Shown: positions 15,559 through 24,164 of the stretch, one piece after another
Numbering within the stretch: the first letter of the stretch is position 1
How the letters are laid out: each line of letters starts with the position of its first letter
Source of the DNA: Anaerolineaceae bacterium
GTDB taxonomy: Bacteria; Chloroflexota; Anaerolineae; Anaerolineales; Anaerolineaceae
Length of the DNA: 64,000 bases
Reading direction: 5' to 3'
Assembly (NCBI GenBank): GCA_012839565.1
Contig: DUMZ01000010.1
Coordinates: forward strand, 37,685 to 101,684
The notes under the pieces: generated by a model
Databases searched by the model: none
Told to the model about the DNA's origin: nothing
The model's input: the letters and a program-made list of their open reading frames with translations, nothing else
Made by a program: the position numbers and the translations under genes

Positions 15559-16611
15559 TTAGATTATATCATTTGACTTGATGGAACCGGCTAATTGTCC
15601 ACAGCCGGCGTTGATTTCAATTCCACGCCTTAATCGCACGGTTACCCGGACACCATGGCTAACTAATACATTTCGGAAGTTTTGTACTCGCATGCTAGAT
15701 GAACCAGGGTATGGATAATCCTTACTTGGATTAAGCGTGATTAAGTTAACGATGCTCAAGATGCCTTTGAGTTGTTTCGCGAACGCATGGGCATGCTCAG
15801 TCGTGTCATTAAGTTGGTCTATAAGCGCGTATTCAAAGGTGATTTTTCGGTTTGTTTCTTTCACATAGTCCCGACAGGCTTTCATAAGATTATCTAGTGG
15901 AAATTGCTTGTTTGCGGGTAACAATTTAGTTCGCAAGGCATCATCTGGGGCGTGGAGTGAGATTGCAAGATTGACTTGTGGGTGATCTTTAGCAAATTGA
16001 GCAATTCGTGGGATAACACCGACGGTGCTGACGGTTATATGACGCGCGCCAACACCTAAGCGTTCAGGATCCGATAAAGCATAAAGAGAATTAGAGACGT
16101 TTTCGTAGTTCAAAAAAGGTTCTCCCATGCCCATAAACACGACATTGCGTAAAGCTTCATTTTTTTGGCGGAGTTCACGTTGAAAGTGAATAAATTGTCC
16201 AAGAATCTCCGACATACTTAGATTACGTGCGAAACCTTGTTGACCGGTTGCGCAGAAGACGCAAGCCATAGGGCAACCAACCTGAGTGGAGATACAAAGG
16301 GTATTGCGACGTTCAAAACGCATCAGGACTGTTTCGATAAGATGCCCATCGTGTGTCTCAAATAAGACCTTTTCAGTATCTTTGTTTTTCGAATAGACTG
16401 TGCTATGCAACTTTAACGGAGTAATATTAAATTGATTGTCTAAGGCCTCACGTAAAGATTTCGGGATAGCATCAAACGCGTCAAAATCCTGGTAGAGCTT
16501 GTTGTAGAGCCCCTGTAAAAGTTGTTTTGTGCGGAAACCGGGTTGTTCAAGGGCATTCAAGGCTTCTGTAAGTTCTAAGGGGGTAAGGTCGTAAATGAAA
16601 GCTTTAGACAC
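15559..16611 (-). CDS. rlmN: Dual-specificity 23S rRNA (A2503-C2)/tRNA methyltransferase RlmN
   Basis: A 350-residue radical-SAM methyltransferase that makes 2-methyladenosine at 23S rRNA A2503 and in some tRNAs. The Fe-S cysteines are in CPMACVFC (113, 117, 120), MGMGEPFLNY is the family's SAM-binding motif, and the resolving cysteine is near the end in NAGCGQLAG. An antibiotic-resistance Cfr homologue is unlikely given the housekeeping context and typical RlmN length. Its start overlaps the end of the upstream HAD gene by 8 nt; ftsY follows after 3 nt. Confidence 0.95.
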   Translation of the reverse strand: MSKAFIYDLTPLELTEALNALEQPGFRTKQLLQGLYNKLYQDFDAFDAIPKSLREALDNQFNITPLKLHSTVYSKNKDTEKVLFETHDGHLIETVLMRFERRNTLCISTQVGCPMACVFCATGQQGFARNLSMSEILGQFIHFQRELRQKNEALRNVVFMGMGEPFLNYENVSNSLYALSDPERLGVGARHITVSTVGVIPRIAQFAKDHPQVNLAISLHAPDDALRTKLLPANKQFPLDNLMKACRDYVKETNRKITFEYALIDQLNDTTEHAHAFAKQLKGILSIVNLITLNPSKDYPYPGSSSMRVQNFRNVLVSHGVRVTVRLRRGIEINAGCGQLAGSIKSNDII

Positions 16612-17401
16612 GCAGGAGCTCCCATAAATTATCTGTAATTAGGTCAATTTCAAACGAAAGTGTTTTACTGTCTTCGATTGTAGCGACCCCTGACAAAACC
16701 AGAGCATTTAAGATACCTGCATTATGCGCGCCTTGTATATCTGTTTCAAGACGATCGCCTACAGCCATGGTTTCATGTGGCTTTGTACCCATGACTTGCA
16801 TCGCTCTCTCGAATAAGAAGGGTTCTGGTTTGCCGATAATAACAGGCTTTGTTACACTGGCGACTTCAACCGCTTTGACAATTGTGCCGGCACCTGGGAT
16901 AAAACCGCCTGGAACAGGAAAGGTACCATCAGTGTTGGTGGCGATAAAGCGCGCGCCTTTACGGATCAAATGACTGGCATAGCGTAATTTTTCGTAATCA
17001 ACGGTCTTATCTAAACCCACAACAACGGCGTCTGCTTTAGGACATTCATCAAGCTCAAGGATATGAAAACCGTTAGACGAGAATAGCTTTTTCATTTCTA
17101 TACTGCCTAGCACGTATATCTTACTTTGAGCAGAAAAATGCTGCTTTAAATATTCGAGCGTGACCTGTGCTGTTCCAATGACTTGCCAGGGTTCAAGTTT
17201 TACGCCAAATCCATTGAGTTTATCGAGATACGAATCAATTGTTTTGGTGGAATTGTTGGTCGCCAAAACGAAAGAAAGCCCCAGCTTTCTAATGGTATCG
17301 AAAATCTGGGGCAAATTGCCAATAGCTTCATTGTCGCGCCAAAGGACACCATCCATGTCGAGAATAAGCCCTTTGAGTTGCGGGAATCGATCCGTAAGCA
17401 T
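16604..17401 (-). CDS. HAD-superfamily IIA sugar phosphatase (NagD-like)
   Basis: A 265-residue haloacid-dehalogenase phosphatase. Motif I is LILDMDGVLW, with nucleophile Asp15 and acid/base Asp17. Motif II is in LATNNSTK. Lys of motif III is in IIGKPEPFLF, and motif IV is in AVGDRLETDIQGA. The long C2a-type cap between motifs II and III is typical of NagD/PGP proteins, which hydrolyse nucleotide, glycol or sugar phosphates in the cytoplasm. Only weak AAGAAG precedes the ATG, so coupling to clpP, 8 nt upstream, is likely. The substrate is not predictable. Confidence 0.88.
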   Translation of the reverse strand: MLTDRFPQLKGLILDMDGVLWRDNEAIGNLPQIFDTIRKLGLSFVLATNNSTKTIDSYLDKLNGFGVKLEPWQVIGTAQVTLEYLKQHFSAQSKIYVLGSIEMKKLFSSNGFHILELDECPKADAVVVGLDKTVDYEKLRYASHLIRKGARFIATNTDGTFPVPGGFIPGAGTIVKAVEVASVTKPVIIGKPEPFLFERAMQVMGTKPHETMAVGDRLETDIQGAHNAGILNALVLSGVATIEDSKTLSFEIDLITDNLWELLRV

Positions 17402-17409
17402 GAAAAATG

Positions 17410-18009
17410 TTACTTCTTAGGTGGTTCCAGCACCTTGTCGATTAAGCCATATTCCAAAGCTTGTTGGGCGGTCATGTAAAAGTCACGGTCTGTATCACGC
17501 TGGATAACTTCCAGGGGTTGACCGGTGACTTCAGCAAAGAAATCATTGAGAGAAGTCTTAAGTCGCAGGATTTCTTTGGCCATGATTTCAATATCCGATG
17601 CCTGACCTTCAGTGCCACCCAAAGGCTGATGGAGATGAATAGTAGCATGGGGCAGGGCGTAGCGTTGACCTTTGGTACCTCCTGCCAGTAAAACTGTACC
17701 AAAACTCGCAGTAACGCCCACAGCAACTGTGCTGATGGGGTTGCTAATCATGTTCATCGTATCCAGAATTGCCAACCCGGCATAAATCGATCCACCAGGT
17801 GAGTTGATATACATCTGGATGGCTTTATCGGGATCGCTTTGGTTGAGATAAAGCAATTGCGCAACGATTAGGTTGGCGACTTGGTCATTGATAGCCGAAC
17901 CTACAAAAACGATGCGCTCTTTGAGTAACAGTGAGTAGATGTCGTATGCCCGTTCGCCGTGAGCGGTTGGCTGAACGACCATCGGGACTAGATTACTTGC
18001 TTGGTTCAT
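17410..18009 (-). CDS. clpP: ATP-dependent Clp protease proteolytic subunit
   Basis: A 199-residue serine protease subunit that forms a double heptameric ring fed by ClpX or ClpA/C. The catalytic triad can be placed at Ser102 (TASFGTVLL), His127 ([12 protein letters not shown]) and Asp174 (DTDRDFYM). The substrate-channel motif SPGGSIYAG is present. AAGGA lies 6 nt before the ATG. It follows trigger factor directly, the classic tig-clpP arrangement, but clpX is not adjacent; a HAD phosphatase gene follows instead. Length and motifs are normal. Confidence 0.97.
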   Translation of the reverse strand: MNQASNLVPMVVQPTAHGERAYDIYSLLLKERIVFVGSAINDQVANLIVAQLLYLNQSDPDKAIQMYINSPGGSIYAGLAILDTMNMISNPISTVAVGVTASFGTVLLAGGTKGQRYALPHATIHLHQPLGGTEGQASDIEIMAKEILRLKTSLNDFFAEVTGQPLEVIQRDTDRDFYMTAQQALEYGLIDKVLEPPKK

Positions 18010-18065
18010 ATTTATTCCTTAACTTGTTTTGCTAATAGCATAGCAAGCTTATATTAGAACAATGT

Positions 18066-19541
18066 TTATTCTTGTGCTTCTTCCTTGGTTTCTTCTACGG
18101 TCTCGATAGCTACTGCATCCTCTTTGATTTCAGCTTCAACCGCGTTTTCTTTCTTGGTAGCTTTTGATTTGCTCGATACCTTTTTAGGTTTAGGGGCTTC
18201 CACCTGGATAATATCGGGATTAGCGAGAGATTTTAAGAGTTCAAATTGCGCTTTGCTCAATAGGCGGTCAATAGCTTCATATGTTACTTGTTCCGAAAAC
18301 TTTTTGTTGCCCAGTTGCTTTTTTACATCTTCAAGCTGACCGCTGTGTATCAACTCTGAAATAACAACCTGGATTTCGCCTTCCAGAGCAGTCTCATCGA
18401 TTTTTAGTTCATGTTTGCGGGTGAGTTCTTTCATGATTAAAGAGCGTTCAAGTCGTTTTACCGCATTAGGCTTGACTTCTTCTTCGATATAACTTTCTTT
18501 ATCTTGTTTGCGAAGTTTTAGCATCAGTTCAAGGTCCATGCCCTGATGTGAAAGCTGATGTTCCAGCTGGTGCAGCATATCTTCTACGGTTTCATCAAGT
18601 TGTTGTGGGCAATATTTTATCGTCGATTTATCGCGCAGTTCATCAACAAGACCAGAATAATACTGCTCATCGTAATCGGCGTTCTTGCGGTTTTGCAAAG
18701 CTTTTTGAATATCTTCGCGCAAGCTTTCTTCATTCTCATAATTGCCAAGTTGTTTTAGAAGGTCTTCAGTAAGTTCTGGGAGTTTGAGTTCTTTAACTTC
18801 CTGAAGGTTTATGGCAAATTCCACGGTTTTACCTGCCAGGGACTCATCACGGGCGTCTTCCGGATAAGTATGCTCAAGCGTGAAATTTGAACCCGCTTTC
18901 TTGCCGATAAACTCACGACCAAAACCTTCGAAAGGCCATTCGCTGGGTCGTTTAACATCTTCTGCCTCGATGAGTAACTGCAATGGCGAGTCTTCTACAA
19001 CTATAGCGTCATCACCTTCAGCGTTTTTGTCAGTGCCAGTAAGGGTCAAATAGACAATATCGCCTTCTTGGGCGGCACGATCAGCAGGGACGACATCCGC
19101 GAAATTACGCTTGATGCGTTCCAGTTCCTGTTCGATTTCTTTTTCGGTCACAGCTTCAGGTGCATATTCTTTGTCGAGTTTGTCATCGCCAACCAAGGTG
19201 ACTTCCGCTTCAAGGGGAACAAGGAACTCAAAGGTAGGCGGGTCGTAACTGCTGATTTCTTCCAGGTTGCCTGGGCCAAATGGCTTGATTTCTTCCTGGT
19301 CTAGAACTTTGGGATATTCTGCTTCCAGAAGCAGGTCAATGGCTTCCTGGATAACACTAGCCTCGCCGACGTGGTTCAATACCATGTGGTAAGGTGCTTT
19401 TCCTGGTCTAAAGCCAGGAATACGGGTGCTTTTTGCAATTTTGCGGGCAGCTCGTCGTTTATATTGTTCCAGCAGTTCTTGCTCAAACTCAGCCGTAATT
19501 TTAACCTGATGGTCATCTGTGTATGTTTTAGTTGTTTTCAA
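18066..19541 (-). CDS. tig: Trigger factor
   Basis: A 491-residue ribosome-associated chaperone and peptidyl-prolyl isomerase. The N-terminal ribosome-binding domain shows the signature IPGFRPGKAP at about 41-50. A PPIase (FKBP-like) domain follows at about 155-240 (GDIVYLTLTGT to FNLEHTYPED-like segment), then the long helical C-terminal chaperone domain. The last 45 residues or so are a low-complexity Lys/Ala/Glu tail (KKVSSKSKATKKENAVEAE) not found in the E. coli protein. The start codon is TTG at 19541, supported by GAGGT 5 nt upstream. First gene of the tig-prfB cluster. Confidence 0.95.
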   Translation of the reverse strand: MKTTKTYTDDHQVKITAEFEQELLEQYKRRAARKIAKSTRIPGFRPGKAPYHMVLNHVGEASVIQEAIDLLLEAEYPKVLDQEEIKPFGPGNLEEISSYDPPTFEFLVPLEAEVTLVGDDKLDKEYAPEAVTEKEIEQELERIKRNFADVVPADRAAQEGDIVYLTLTGTDKNAEGDDAIVVEDSPLQLLIEAEDVKRPSEWPFEGFGREFIGKKAGSNFTLEHTYPEDARDESLAGKTVEFAINLQEVKELKLPELTEDLLKQLGNYENEESLREDIQKALQNRKNADYDEQYYSGLVDELRDKSTIKYCPQQLDETVEDMLHQLEHQLSHQGMDLELMLKLRKQDKESYIEEEVKPNAVKRLERSLIMKELTRKHELKIDETALEGEIQVVISELIHSGQLEDVKKQLGNKKFSEQVTYEAIDRLLSKAQFELLKSLANPDIIQVEAPKPKKVSSKSKATKKENAVEAEIKEDAVAIETVEETKEEAQE

Positions 19542-19574
19542 AATTTACCTCAATATTGCTATCTTTATTAGAAG

Positions 19575-19656
19575 TGGGGAAAGAGGGGCTCGAACCCTCA
19601 CGCGTCTCCGCACATGATCCTAAGTCATGCCTGTCTGCCAATTCCAGCACTTCCCC
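19575..19656 (-). tRNA. tRNA-Leu (anticodon UAG)
   Basis: The minus strand folds into a class II cloverleaf. The acceptor GGGGAAG pairs with TTTCCCC, the anticodon arm is CATGA-CTTAGGA-TCATG with anticodon TAG, a long variable arm follows, and the T arm is GAGGG-TTCGAGC-CCCTC. The discriminator base is A and no CCA is encoded. The TAG anticodon and long variable arm identify leucine. Confidence 0.97.
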
Positions 19657-19666
19657 TCGGGCGTGA

Positions 19667-19695
19667 ATTATAAGCGTTTGATTGAGGAACGTCAA
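19667..19695 (-). promoter_or_regulatory. Strong sigma-70-type promoter of tRNA-Leu
   Basis: On the minus strand TTGACG (19690-19695) and TATAAT (19667-19672) are separated by exactly 17 nt. The -10 lies 10 nt upstream of the mature tRNA end. Confidence 0.9.
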
Positions 19696-19722
19696 TAAAT
19701 AATGTTTCTATCAATTTTAAAA

Positions 19723-19740
19723 ACCAAACAATTGTTTGGT
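19723..19740. promoter_or_regulatory. Perfect 18-bp palindrome, likely operator
   Basis: ACCAAACAATTGTTTGGT is its own reverse complement. It lies 27 bp upstream of the tRNA-Leu -35 and 33 bp upstream of the -10 of the divergent M28 peptidase gene. The size and symmetry fit a TetR- or MarR-type dimer site; no cognate regulator is adjacent. Confidence 0.6.
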
Positions 19741-19773
19741 GCGAATTTCGTGGAATTCAGTTATATACACGAG

Positions 19774-19779
19774 TATAAT
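19774..19779 (+). promoter_or_regulatory. Putative -10 of the M28 peptidase gene
   Basis: A perfect TATAAT, giving a leader of about 110 nt before the ATG at 19898. The -35 region is weak, which would fit an activator bound at the upstream palindrome. Confidence 0.5.
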
Positions 19780-19804
19780 CCTTGCTAATAGAAATCTTTA
19801 AGCA

Positions 19805-19828
19805 AAACTTATTCAGAAATAAGTTTTT
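19805..19828 (+). terminator. Hairpin plus short U run in the peptidase leader (possible attenuator)
   Basis: A perfect 9-bp stem, AAACTTATT and its complement, encloses the loop CAGA and runs into TTTTT. It sits about 20-40 nt after the inferred start of transcription, inside the untranslated leader. The stem is AT-rich, so termination would be weak or conditional. Confidence 0.4.
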
Positions 19829-19897
19829 AGATTTCTCAATAATCACTTTGCTATCGAAAAGTTAAGTGTCGAAAAACAGTATTAGAAAAGGAAACTG

Positions 19898-21337
19898 ATG
19901 AAAAAGACCAAACTTGTCCTTGTCCTGATTTCGCTTGTATTGATTCTATCAATATTTCCCAAACCAACCACAGCTCAAACAAATGTAAACTGCGGTAAAA
20001 ACAATGATATCCAAAAAATTCTTGATGAAATCACTGAAACTAGCGTCGCAAAGTGGATCCGTGACCTTAGTGGAGAAAATCCAGTCGTTATTGACGGCGA
20101 ACAATACACCATAACGACACGCTACACATCGGAACTCTTCAACCCTGCTAACCAAAACGCTAAAGCTTACCCGTATCTTACCCAGGAGCTCATAAAATTA
20201 GGATTTGTTCCTGGTGTAACTTTGCATGATCATGATTACTCATTTAAAAGTTATGCTCCAAAGAACCTGGATAGGACAATTCCTGACCCTGAACCGATAG
20301 AAATTGAGGCGGTTGGTGCAAAAAACCTTGTACTCACAATCCCAGGCCATGGACCTAATGCGCATGAACAGGTTTTGATGACGGCTCACTTGGATAGTAC
20401 CAGCAACAAACCACAAACTGAAGCTCCAGGCGCTGAAGATAACGCCAGTGGCGTGTCCGCTTTGATGGAGGCAGCACGTCTTTTCCGATACTATAAATTT
20501 GACCGTACAATCAAAATCATATTCTTTACTGGTGAAGAACAAGGTTTATATGGAAGTTATGCTTACACAGAAGACTTTCGCCATGAAAGTGATAATATGC
20601 TTGGTGTCGTAAACCTGGATATGTTTGGATATGATGCAGACCGGGATTATTGTATGGAACTACATGTGGGCACAATGCCAGAATCAAATGTTGTCGGTAA
20701 TTGTTTCACCAGCGTTAACAATAACTATAATTTAGGCGTTAAGGTTGAATATCTAACTAATGAAGCAATTGACCGATCCGATCATTATCACTTCTGGCGA
20801 ATTGGTGTTGGTGCGGTCGAAATATTAGAAAATTATGATTATCACTCTGCTTCATATGGATGTAATGGCGTTAGGGATCGCAACCCCCATTATCATAGAA
20901 CAACAGATTTAATCCAAAACATGTTCATACCTGCTACGCACAGAATCACACAAGCTGGTGTGGGCACCGTTGCCAGTATGGCAGGGATGATGGGTAAGTG
21001 TTTCGAAGGTAATCCTCGTTTAAAAGCGACTGCACAGGAAGATAGCATAAAGTTAAGCTGGAATGCAATGCAAGGCGCTGATACCTATCGTATTTACCGT
21101 GGTACTAGAACTTGTGCTGGAGAAATGGAAGTATTAGCTGACGTAACTGGAACAAGTTACATTGATTATGAAATTGAATACGATACGACGTATTTTTACC
21201 AAATACAGGCAATTGAAACGGATGGGATTTGTTTTTCCGAGGTGCTGAATTGTGCGACCGCTAAAGTTCCAAAACCGGAAGAACCCCCAGTATATGACTA
21301 TCGCATATTTTTGCCTGTTAGCATCAAGGCCGAATAA
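19898..21337 (+). CDS. Secreted M28-family zinc aminopeptidase with C-terminal Fn3-like domain
   Basis: A 479-residue exported protein. Residues 1-26 form a signal peptide (KKTK, hydrophobic core, TTAQ). The M28 catalytic domain shows the two-zinc ligands His164 (MTAHLDS), Asp181 (AEDNASG), catalytic Glu213 and ligand Glu214 (TGEEQG), Asp241 (NLDMFGYD) and a late His in HYHRTTD (331-333). Residues about 370-460 look like a fibronectin-type III domain (IKLSWNAMQGADTYRIYRG). The final YDYRIFLPVSIKAE resembles the Tyr-x-x-(Tyr/Phe)-Leu-Pro tails of many Chloroflexota secreted proteins. AAGGA precedes the ATG. It digests extracellular peptides; exact specificity unknown. Confidence 0.9.
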   Translation: MKKTKLVLVLISLVLILSIFPKPTTAQTNVNCGKNNDIQKILDEITETSVAKWIRDLSGENPVVIDGEQYTITTRYTSELFNPANQNAKAYPYLTQELIKLGFVPGVTLHDHDYSFKSYAPKNLDRTIPDPEPIEIEAVGAKNLVLTIPGHGPNAHEQVLMTAHLDSTSNKPQTEAPGAEDNASGVSALMEAARLFRYYKFDRTIKIIFFTGEEQGLYGSYAYTEDFRHESDNMLGVVNLDMFGYDADRDYCMELHVGTMPESNVVGNCFTSVNNNYNLGVKVEYLTNEAIDRSDHYHFWRIGVGAVEILENYDYHSASYGCNGVRDRNPHYHRTTDLIQNMFIPATHRITQAGVGTVASMAGMMGKCFEGNPRLKATAQEDSIKLSWNAMQGADTYRIYRGTRTCAGEMEVLADVTGTSYIDYEIEYDTTYFYQIQAIETDGICFSEVLNCATAKVPKPEEPPVYDYRIFLPVSIKAE

Positions 21338-21360
21338 AAATATAAACTAAAAAAATGTCA

Positions 21361-21390
21361 AGAGGCTGTCATTATGGCAGTCTCTTTTTT
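21361..21390 (+). terminator. Rho-independent terminator of the M28 peptidase gene
   Basis: The stem AGAGGCTG / CAGTCTCT (one G-T pair) closes a short loop and is followed by six T's, 23 nt after the stop codon. Confidence 0.85.
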
Positions 21391-21414
21391 ACACCTATGG
21401 TATGACATATCACG

Positions 21415-21470
21415 TTAATGCGCGTAGCCACAATAACAAAACAATATACACTTACATATAAAAAACTCAA
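21415..21470. repeat. Copy 3 of the dispersed intergenic repeat
   Basis: It begins with the exact 17-mer TTAATGCGCGTAGCCAC seen at 11466 and ends AAAACTCAA as does the copy at 11585-11639. It lies immediately past the stop of the minus-strand polymerase gene. Confidence 0.55.
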
Positions 21471-21477
21471 TATTTCA

Positions 21478-23715
21478 CTAATCATCACTAAAATAACACA
21501 ATGCTGACGCGAGTGGGAGTTGTATGCCGCCACGCTGGCTCCATTCCAGCATCAATTTTGGTTCAATGCCAAAGGGTGCCAGGACAGTAGCGCCAGCTTT
21601 AGCTAAGAGTTCAATATATTTTGCCAGGTCCAACCAGGAAGGGTCTGGACTTGTGCTCAAATCCCATGCAAAAACGTCCGGCTCTCCGCTGGTGTATAAA
21701 AAACGCACACGTTGACCGGGCTTAATCGTCATGCCAGCCACTTCCATTTGACGTGCCGCGCGCACGGATGGGGTGGTCGCTTTGTAGGTATCCAAGGCAT
21801 AACTCACCTTGCCATTTATCACCAGCTCATGCAAATCAACTTCTCCGTTTTTTAGCATGTAAAGCGCCTGATTGTAAAATTTAAAGGCGTCACACAGACC
21901 TTGTTCAAGTTCCGAAGGTGTCTTTGCCTGGGCTAATATCCGAATCATTTCCTTTTGAACACCAGCAATCCAGGCAGGTGTGTCGCGTCGGCGTGATTCA
22001 ATGCCACGTAGTTTTATCTCGCCACTTTGGAAAACACCAAAATAGCGGTTGGCAATGGGGATGCGACTGTCTGTCTTTGAAGGCAAAAATGCCAGCCAGC
22101 GGTAAATGCCATCAAGGTTAATTGCCAGTCCGGTGTGGTCGTTGATGCGTATAATCAGATCGCGGAAGTGCTCAGGCCGATTGCAGCCTTTCTTTTTGAT
22201 CCATAGCGCGTCTACGTACATATGCAAGACTTCAAAGCCTTCTTCTTCGGCGACTTCTTTCGCGCGCAAAAGCAGCTCGCGACCGCCTTTGGTAACCGCT
22301 TCATGAGCTTCAATGCGTCCAAAACGCGCGTTTTTGTAGCCTAAAAAGCCAAAACATACTACTAAAAGCCATTTAAGCGCGTTAGCACGTTCTTTTAGCA
22401 TGGCGCGCTGGGGATGATTGAGAGGATATTCGCGTGTTTTTAGTTTGATGGCAACGCGTTTGTCGTACAGCGGTTTTAATGTAGCTGGTACAAGTCCTAA
22501 TTCAGCATTAACTGGTTCAAGCAGGTCTGGCAAAGGCTCTTCGGGTGAGATATTACTCTTGATGATAACAGCAGGGTACATCGAGATGAAGTCAATTTGT
22601 GCCACGTCCATATGCAGACCAACTTTTGGCTGATAAACCATGCCACCGCGGTCGGATTGAATGAGTTCCATACCGGTTTTGAAAGCTTCTACCTGCCGTT
22701 TTTGATAAGGCACCAGAACGTCCCTTTGCAACGCGGTTATAACTTGCATGGCGGATATACCTTGCCCGGGGGAGACGCGCGCGGCTTTTTCGATGGGCAA
22801 TGTGGTAACCCTGGCCATCTCCAGCGTGCCAGCCAGGCTGTAGTCAGACCACATCATCGCGGATTTTCGATCCACGTGGCAGCGGCCAAACAGATGTGCT
22901 TCTTCCGGACGATAAACGATGTGTCCATAAGAAAAGTAAGTTGACTCTTTTTGCCAGCGTACTGGACGTCCAGTGTCACGGTTAAGGTCAAGGCGAATGC
23001 TTCGCTTTTCTGATTCAGCTGTCAGAAATGGAATAAGCCAGCTGTCGCCCCAGTCCGTAACAAGAATATCAGGGTTGTAGCTTTGCAGAACGTCGTGTAA
23101 TGTTTTTAGAAAAACGCCGTTTTCATCTAAGACGATTTCATGCTGAAAACGGTCACACTGGACGCGCAAATAGCGCACTTTGCTGCGTATGGGATCACAG
23201 TTAGGAGTGATTTCCATAACGCGTAAGGGTGGCATGGCAGGGAAAATGTCCCAACGGCTGTTGCAGACTTTGATATCATGAATTTGTCCGTTTTCGTTGA
23301 TTTGAAGCTCACATAAAGCCAGGGGAAATGCGCCAAAACGCGCCAAATAGCGTGTGCCGACGCTTAAATCGGCATTGTACCAGGTAAGATCTGTAAAATC
23401 CTTTTCAAGCGCGTGGAAAATTTGCGTTTGTCGGGCTGGGCTCTCAACATCGACTTGCAAAACGTTCACGAAGTCATTCAGGAAAACATCTCGTTTTTGC
23501 GTACGGACAAGCTTAATGACACCTTCCTGCTTGTCAAGACGCTTCCACAACGCGCGCAGTCGTTGATTTTCTCCCGATGCAAAGAAACTGACTGGGAAAG
23601 CTTGTGTAAAACAGACCCGACTGTCGTCTTCCGCGGAGATGAACCACAGTTTGAGACCGTTCTGCGGGTCGAGATAGAGATCCAAAAGCCAACCGGTGAA
23701 ACGCTTTAGACTCAT
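21478..23715 (-). CDS. Inactivated-looking family B DNA polymerase (PolB2-like)
   Basis: A 745-residue protein with the family B polymerase order of motifs but damaged catalytic sites. Motif A is intact in form (IDFISMYP, Asp375). Motif B reads KWLLVVCFGFLGY, with Val-Val where Asn-Ser is usual. Motif C reads YVDALW (500-505) instead of YxDTDS, so the second, metal-binding Asp is Leu504. The thumb motif RGIESRRRD is conserved. In the exonuclease region, VMEIT and VTDWGDSWLIPF stand where the DxE and NGDNFD motifs belong, so proofreading is probably lost. Last gene of a three-gene operon, overlapping the previous gene by 4 nt. Likely role: structural or regulatory polymerase in damage tolerance. 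Confidence 0.85.
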   Translation of the reverse strand: MSLKRFTGWLLDLYLDPQNGLKLWFISAEDDSRVCFTQAFPVSFFASGENQRLRALWKRLDKQEGVIKLVRTQKRDVFLNDFVNVLQVDVESPARQTQIFHALEKDFTDLTWYNADLSVGTRYLARFGAFPLALCELQINENGQIHDIKVCNSRWDIFPAMPPLRVMEITPNCDPIRSKVRYLRVQCDRFQHEIVLDENGVFLKTLHDVLQSYNPDILVTDWGDSWLIPFLTAESEKRSIRLDLNRDTGRPVRWQKESTYFSYGHIVYRPEEAHLFGRCHVDRKSAMMWSDYSLAGTLEMARVTTLPIEKAARVSPGQGISAMQVITALQRDVLVPYQKRQVEAFKTGMELIQSDRGGMVYQPKVGLHMDVAQIDFISMYPAVIIKSNISPEEPLPDLLEPVNAELGLVPATLKPLYDKRVAIKLKTREYPLNHPQRAMLKERANALKWLLVVCFGFLGYKNARFGRIEAHEAVTKGGRELLLRAKEVAEEEGFEVLHMYVDALWIKKKGCNRPEHFRDLIIRINDHTGLAINLDGIYRWLAFLPSKTDSRIPIANRYFGVFQSGEIKLRGIESRRRDTPAWIAGVQKEMIRILAQAKTPSELEQGLCDAFKFYNQALYMLKNGEVDLHELVINGKVSYALDTYKATTPSVRAARQMEVAGMTIKPGQRVRFLYTSGEPDVFAWDLSTSPDPSWLDLAKYIELLAKAGATVLAPFGIEPKLMLEWSQRGGIQLPLASALCYFSDD

Positions 23716-24146
23716 GGCGATTCCTGGAAGTCGTCATAGCAAATCTCGCTTGGCTTGCCTGTTTCGACAATTTGCTGGTGAATTATTGTTGTTTTTACCG
23801 GACTGCTTTGCGTTTCGGTTTGCATAGCACTAAATGTTGCATCTAAAAGGGCGATAAAACGGTTTTCTTTGCTGGCATCAAGCTCTTCTTTGGGGTCAAT
23901 GCCATCATTTAAGGCCCTTTGGGTTGCTTTCAGTTGTTTGTAAACTTCCAGAAGAATGGCAATCAGGTACATATCCAGGGGGTAGAGATTTGACGCGTAG
24001 GAAGCTTCCGCCAGGTGCAAACGCGAAAGCACCAGGAGTTCGTCCAAAAGAATTTGGTCTTCTTTACGCAAAGCGCGTTTAAAGCGTTTTAGCGCAGCTT
24101 CTTCTTGTTGCCAGGTTTGCGTAATTGATGCGATTGTGCGTCCCAT
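23712..24146 (-). CDS. Small helical protein of the PolB2-like operon
   Basis: A 144-residue protein without recognisable domains. Residues 1-115 or so appear almost entirely helical and rich in Leu, Ala, Lys and Glu (EEAALKRFKRALRKEDQILL, LYPLDMYLIAILLEVYKQLK). The last 25 residues are polar and probably disordered. No cysteines or catalytic motifs stand out. It lies 18 nt after the RadA-like gene, and its stop overlaps the polymerase start (ATGA). It occupies the place of the additional uncharacterised protein reported next to archaeal PolB2. A bridging or DNA-binding subunit is a reasonable guess, not shown. Confidence 0.7.
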   Translation of the reverse strand: MGRTIASITQTWQQEEAALKRFKRALRKEDQILLDELLVLSRLHLAEASYASNLYPLDMYLIAILLEVYKQLKATQRALNDGIDPKEELDASKENRFIALLDATFSAMQTETQSSPVKTTIIHQQIVETGKPSEICYDDFQESP

Positions 24147-24164
24147 CTTATATTCTGTCCTGTT

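Noticed and set aside
15559..16611. RlmN homologue as a Cfr-type resistance methyltransferase
   Set aside because: Typical RlmN length and motifs, embedded in a housekeeping operon; nothing specific to Cfr.
18015..18045. TTGCTA-TAGCAA hairpin between tig and clpP as a terminator
   Set aside because: Short stem and no T run on the minus strand; tig and clpP more likely share a transcript, perhaps with processing here.
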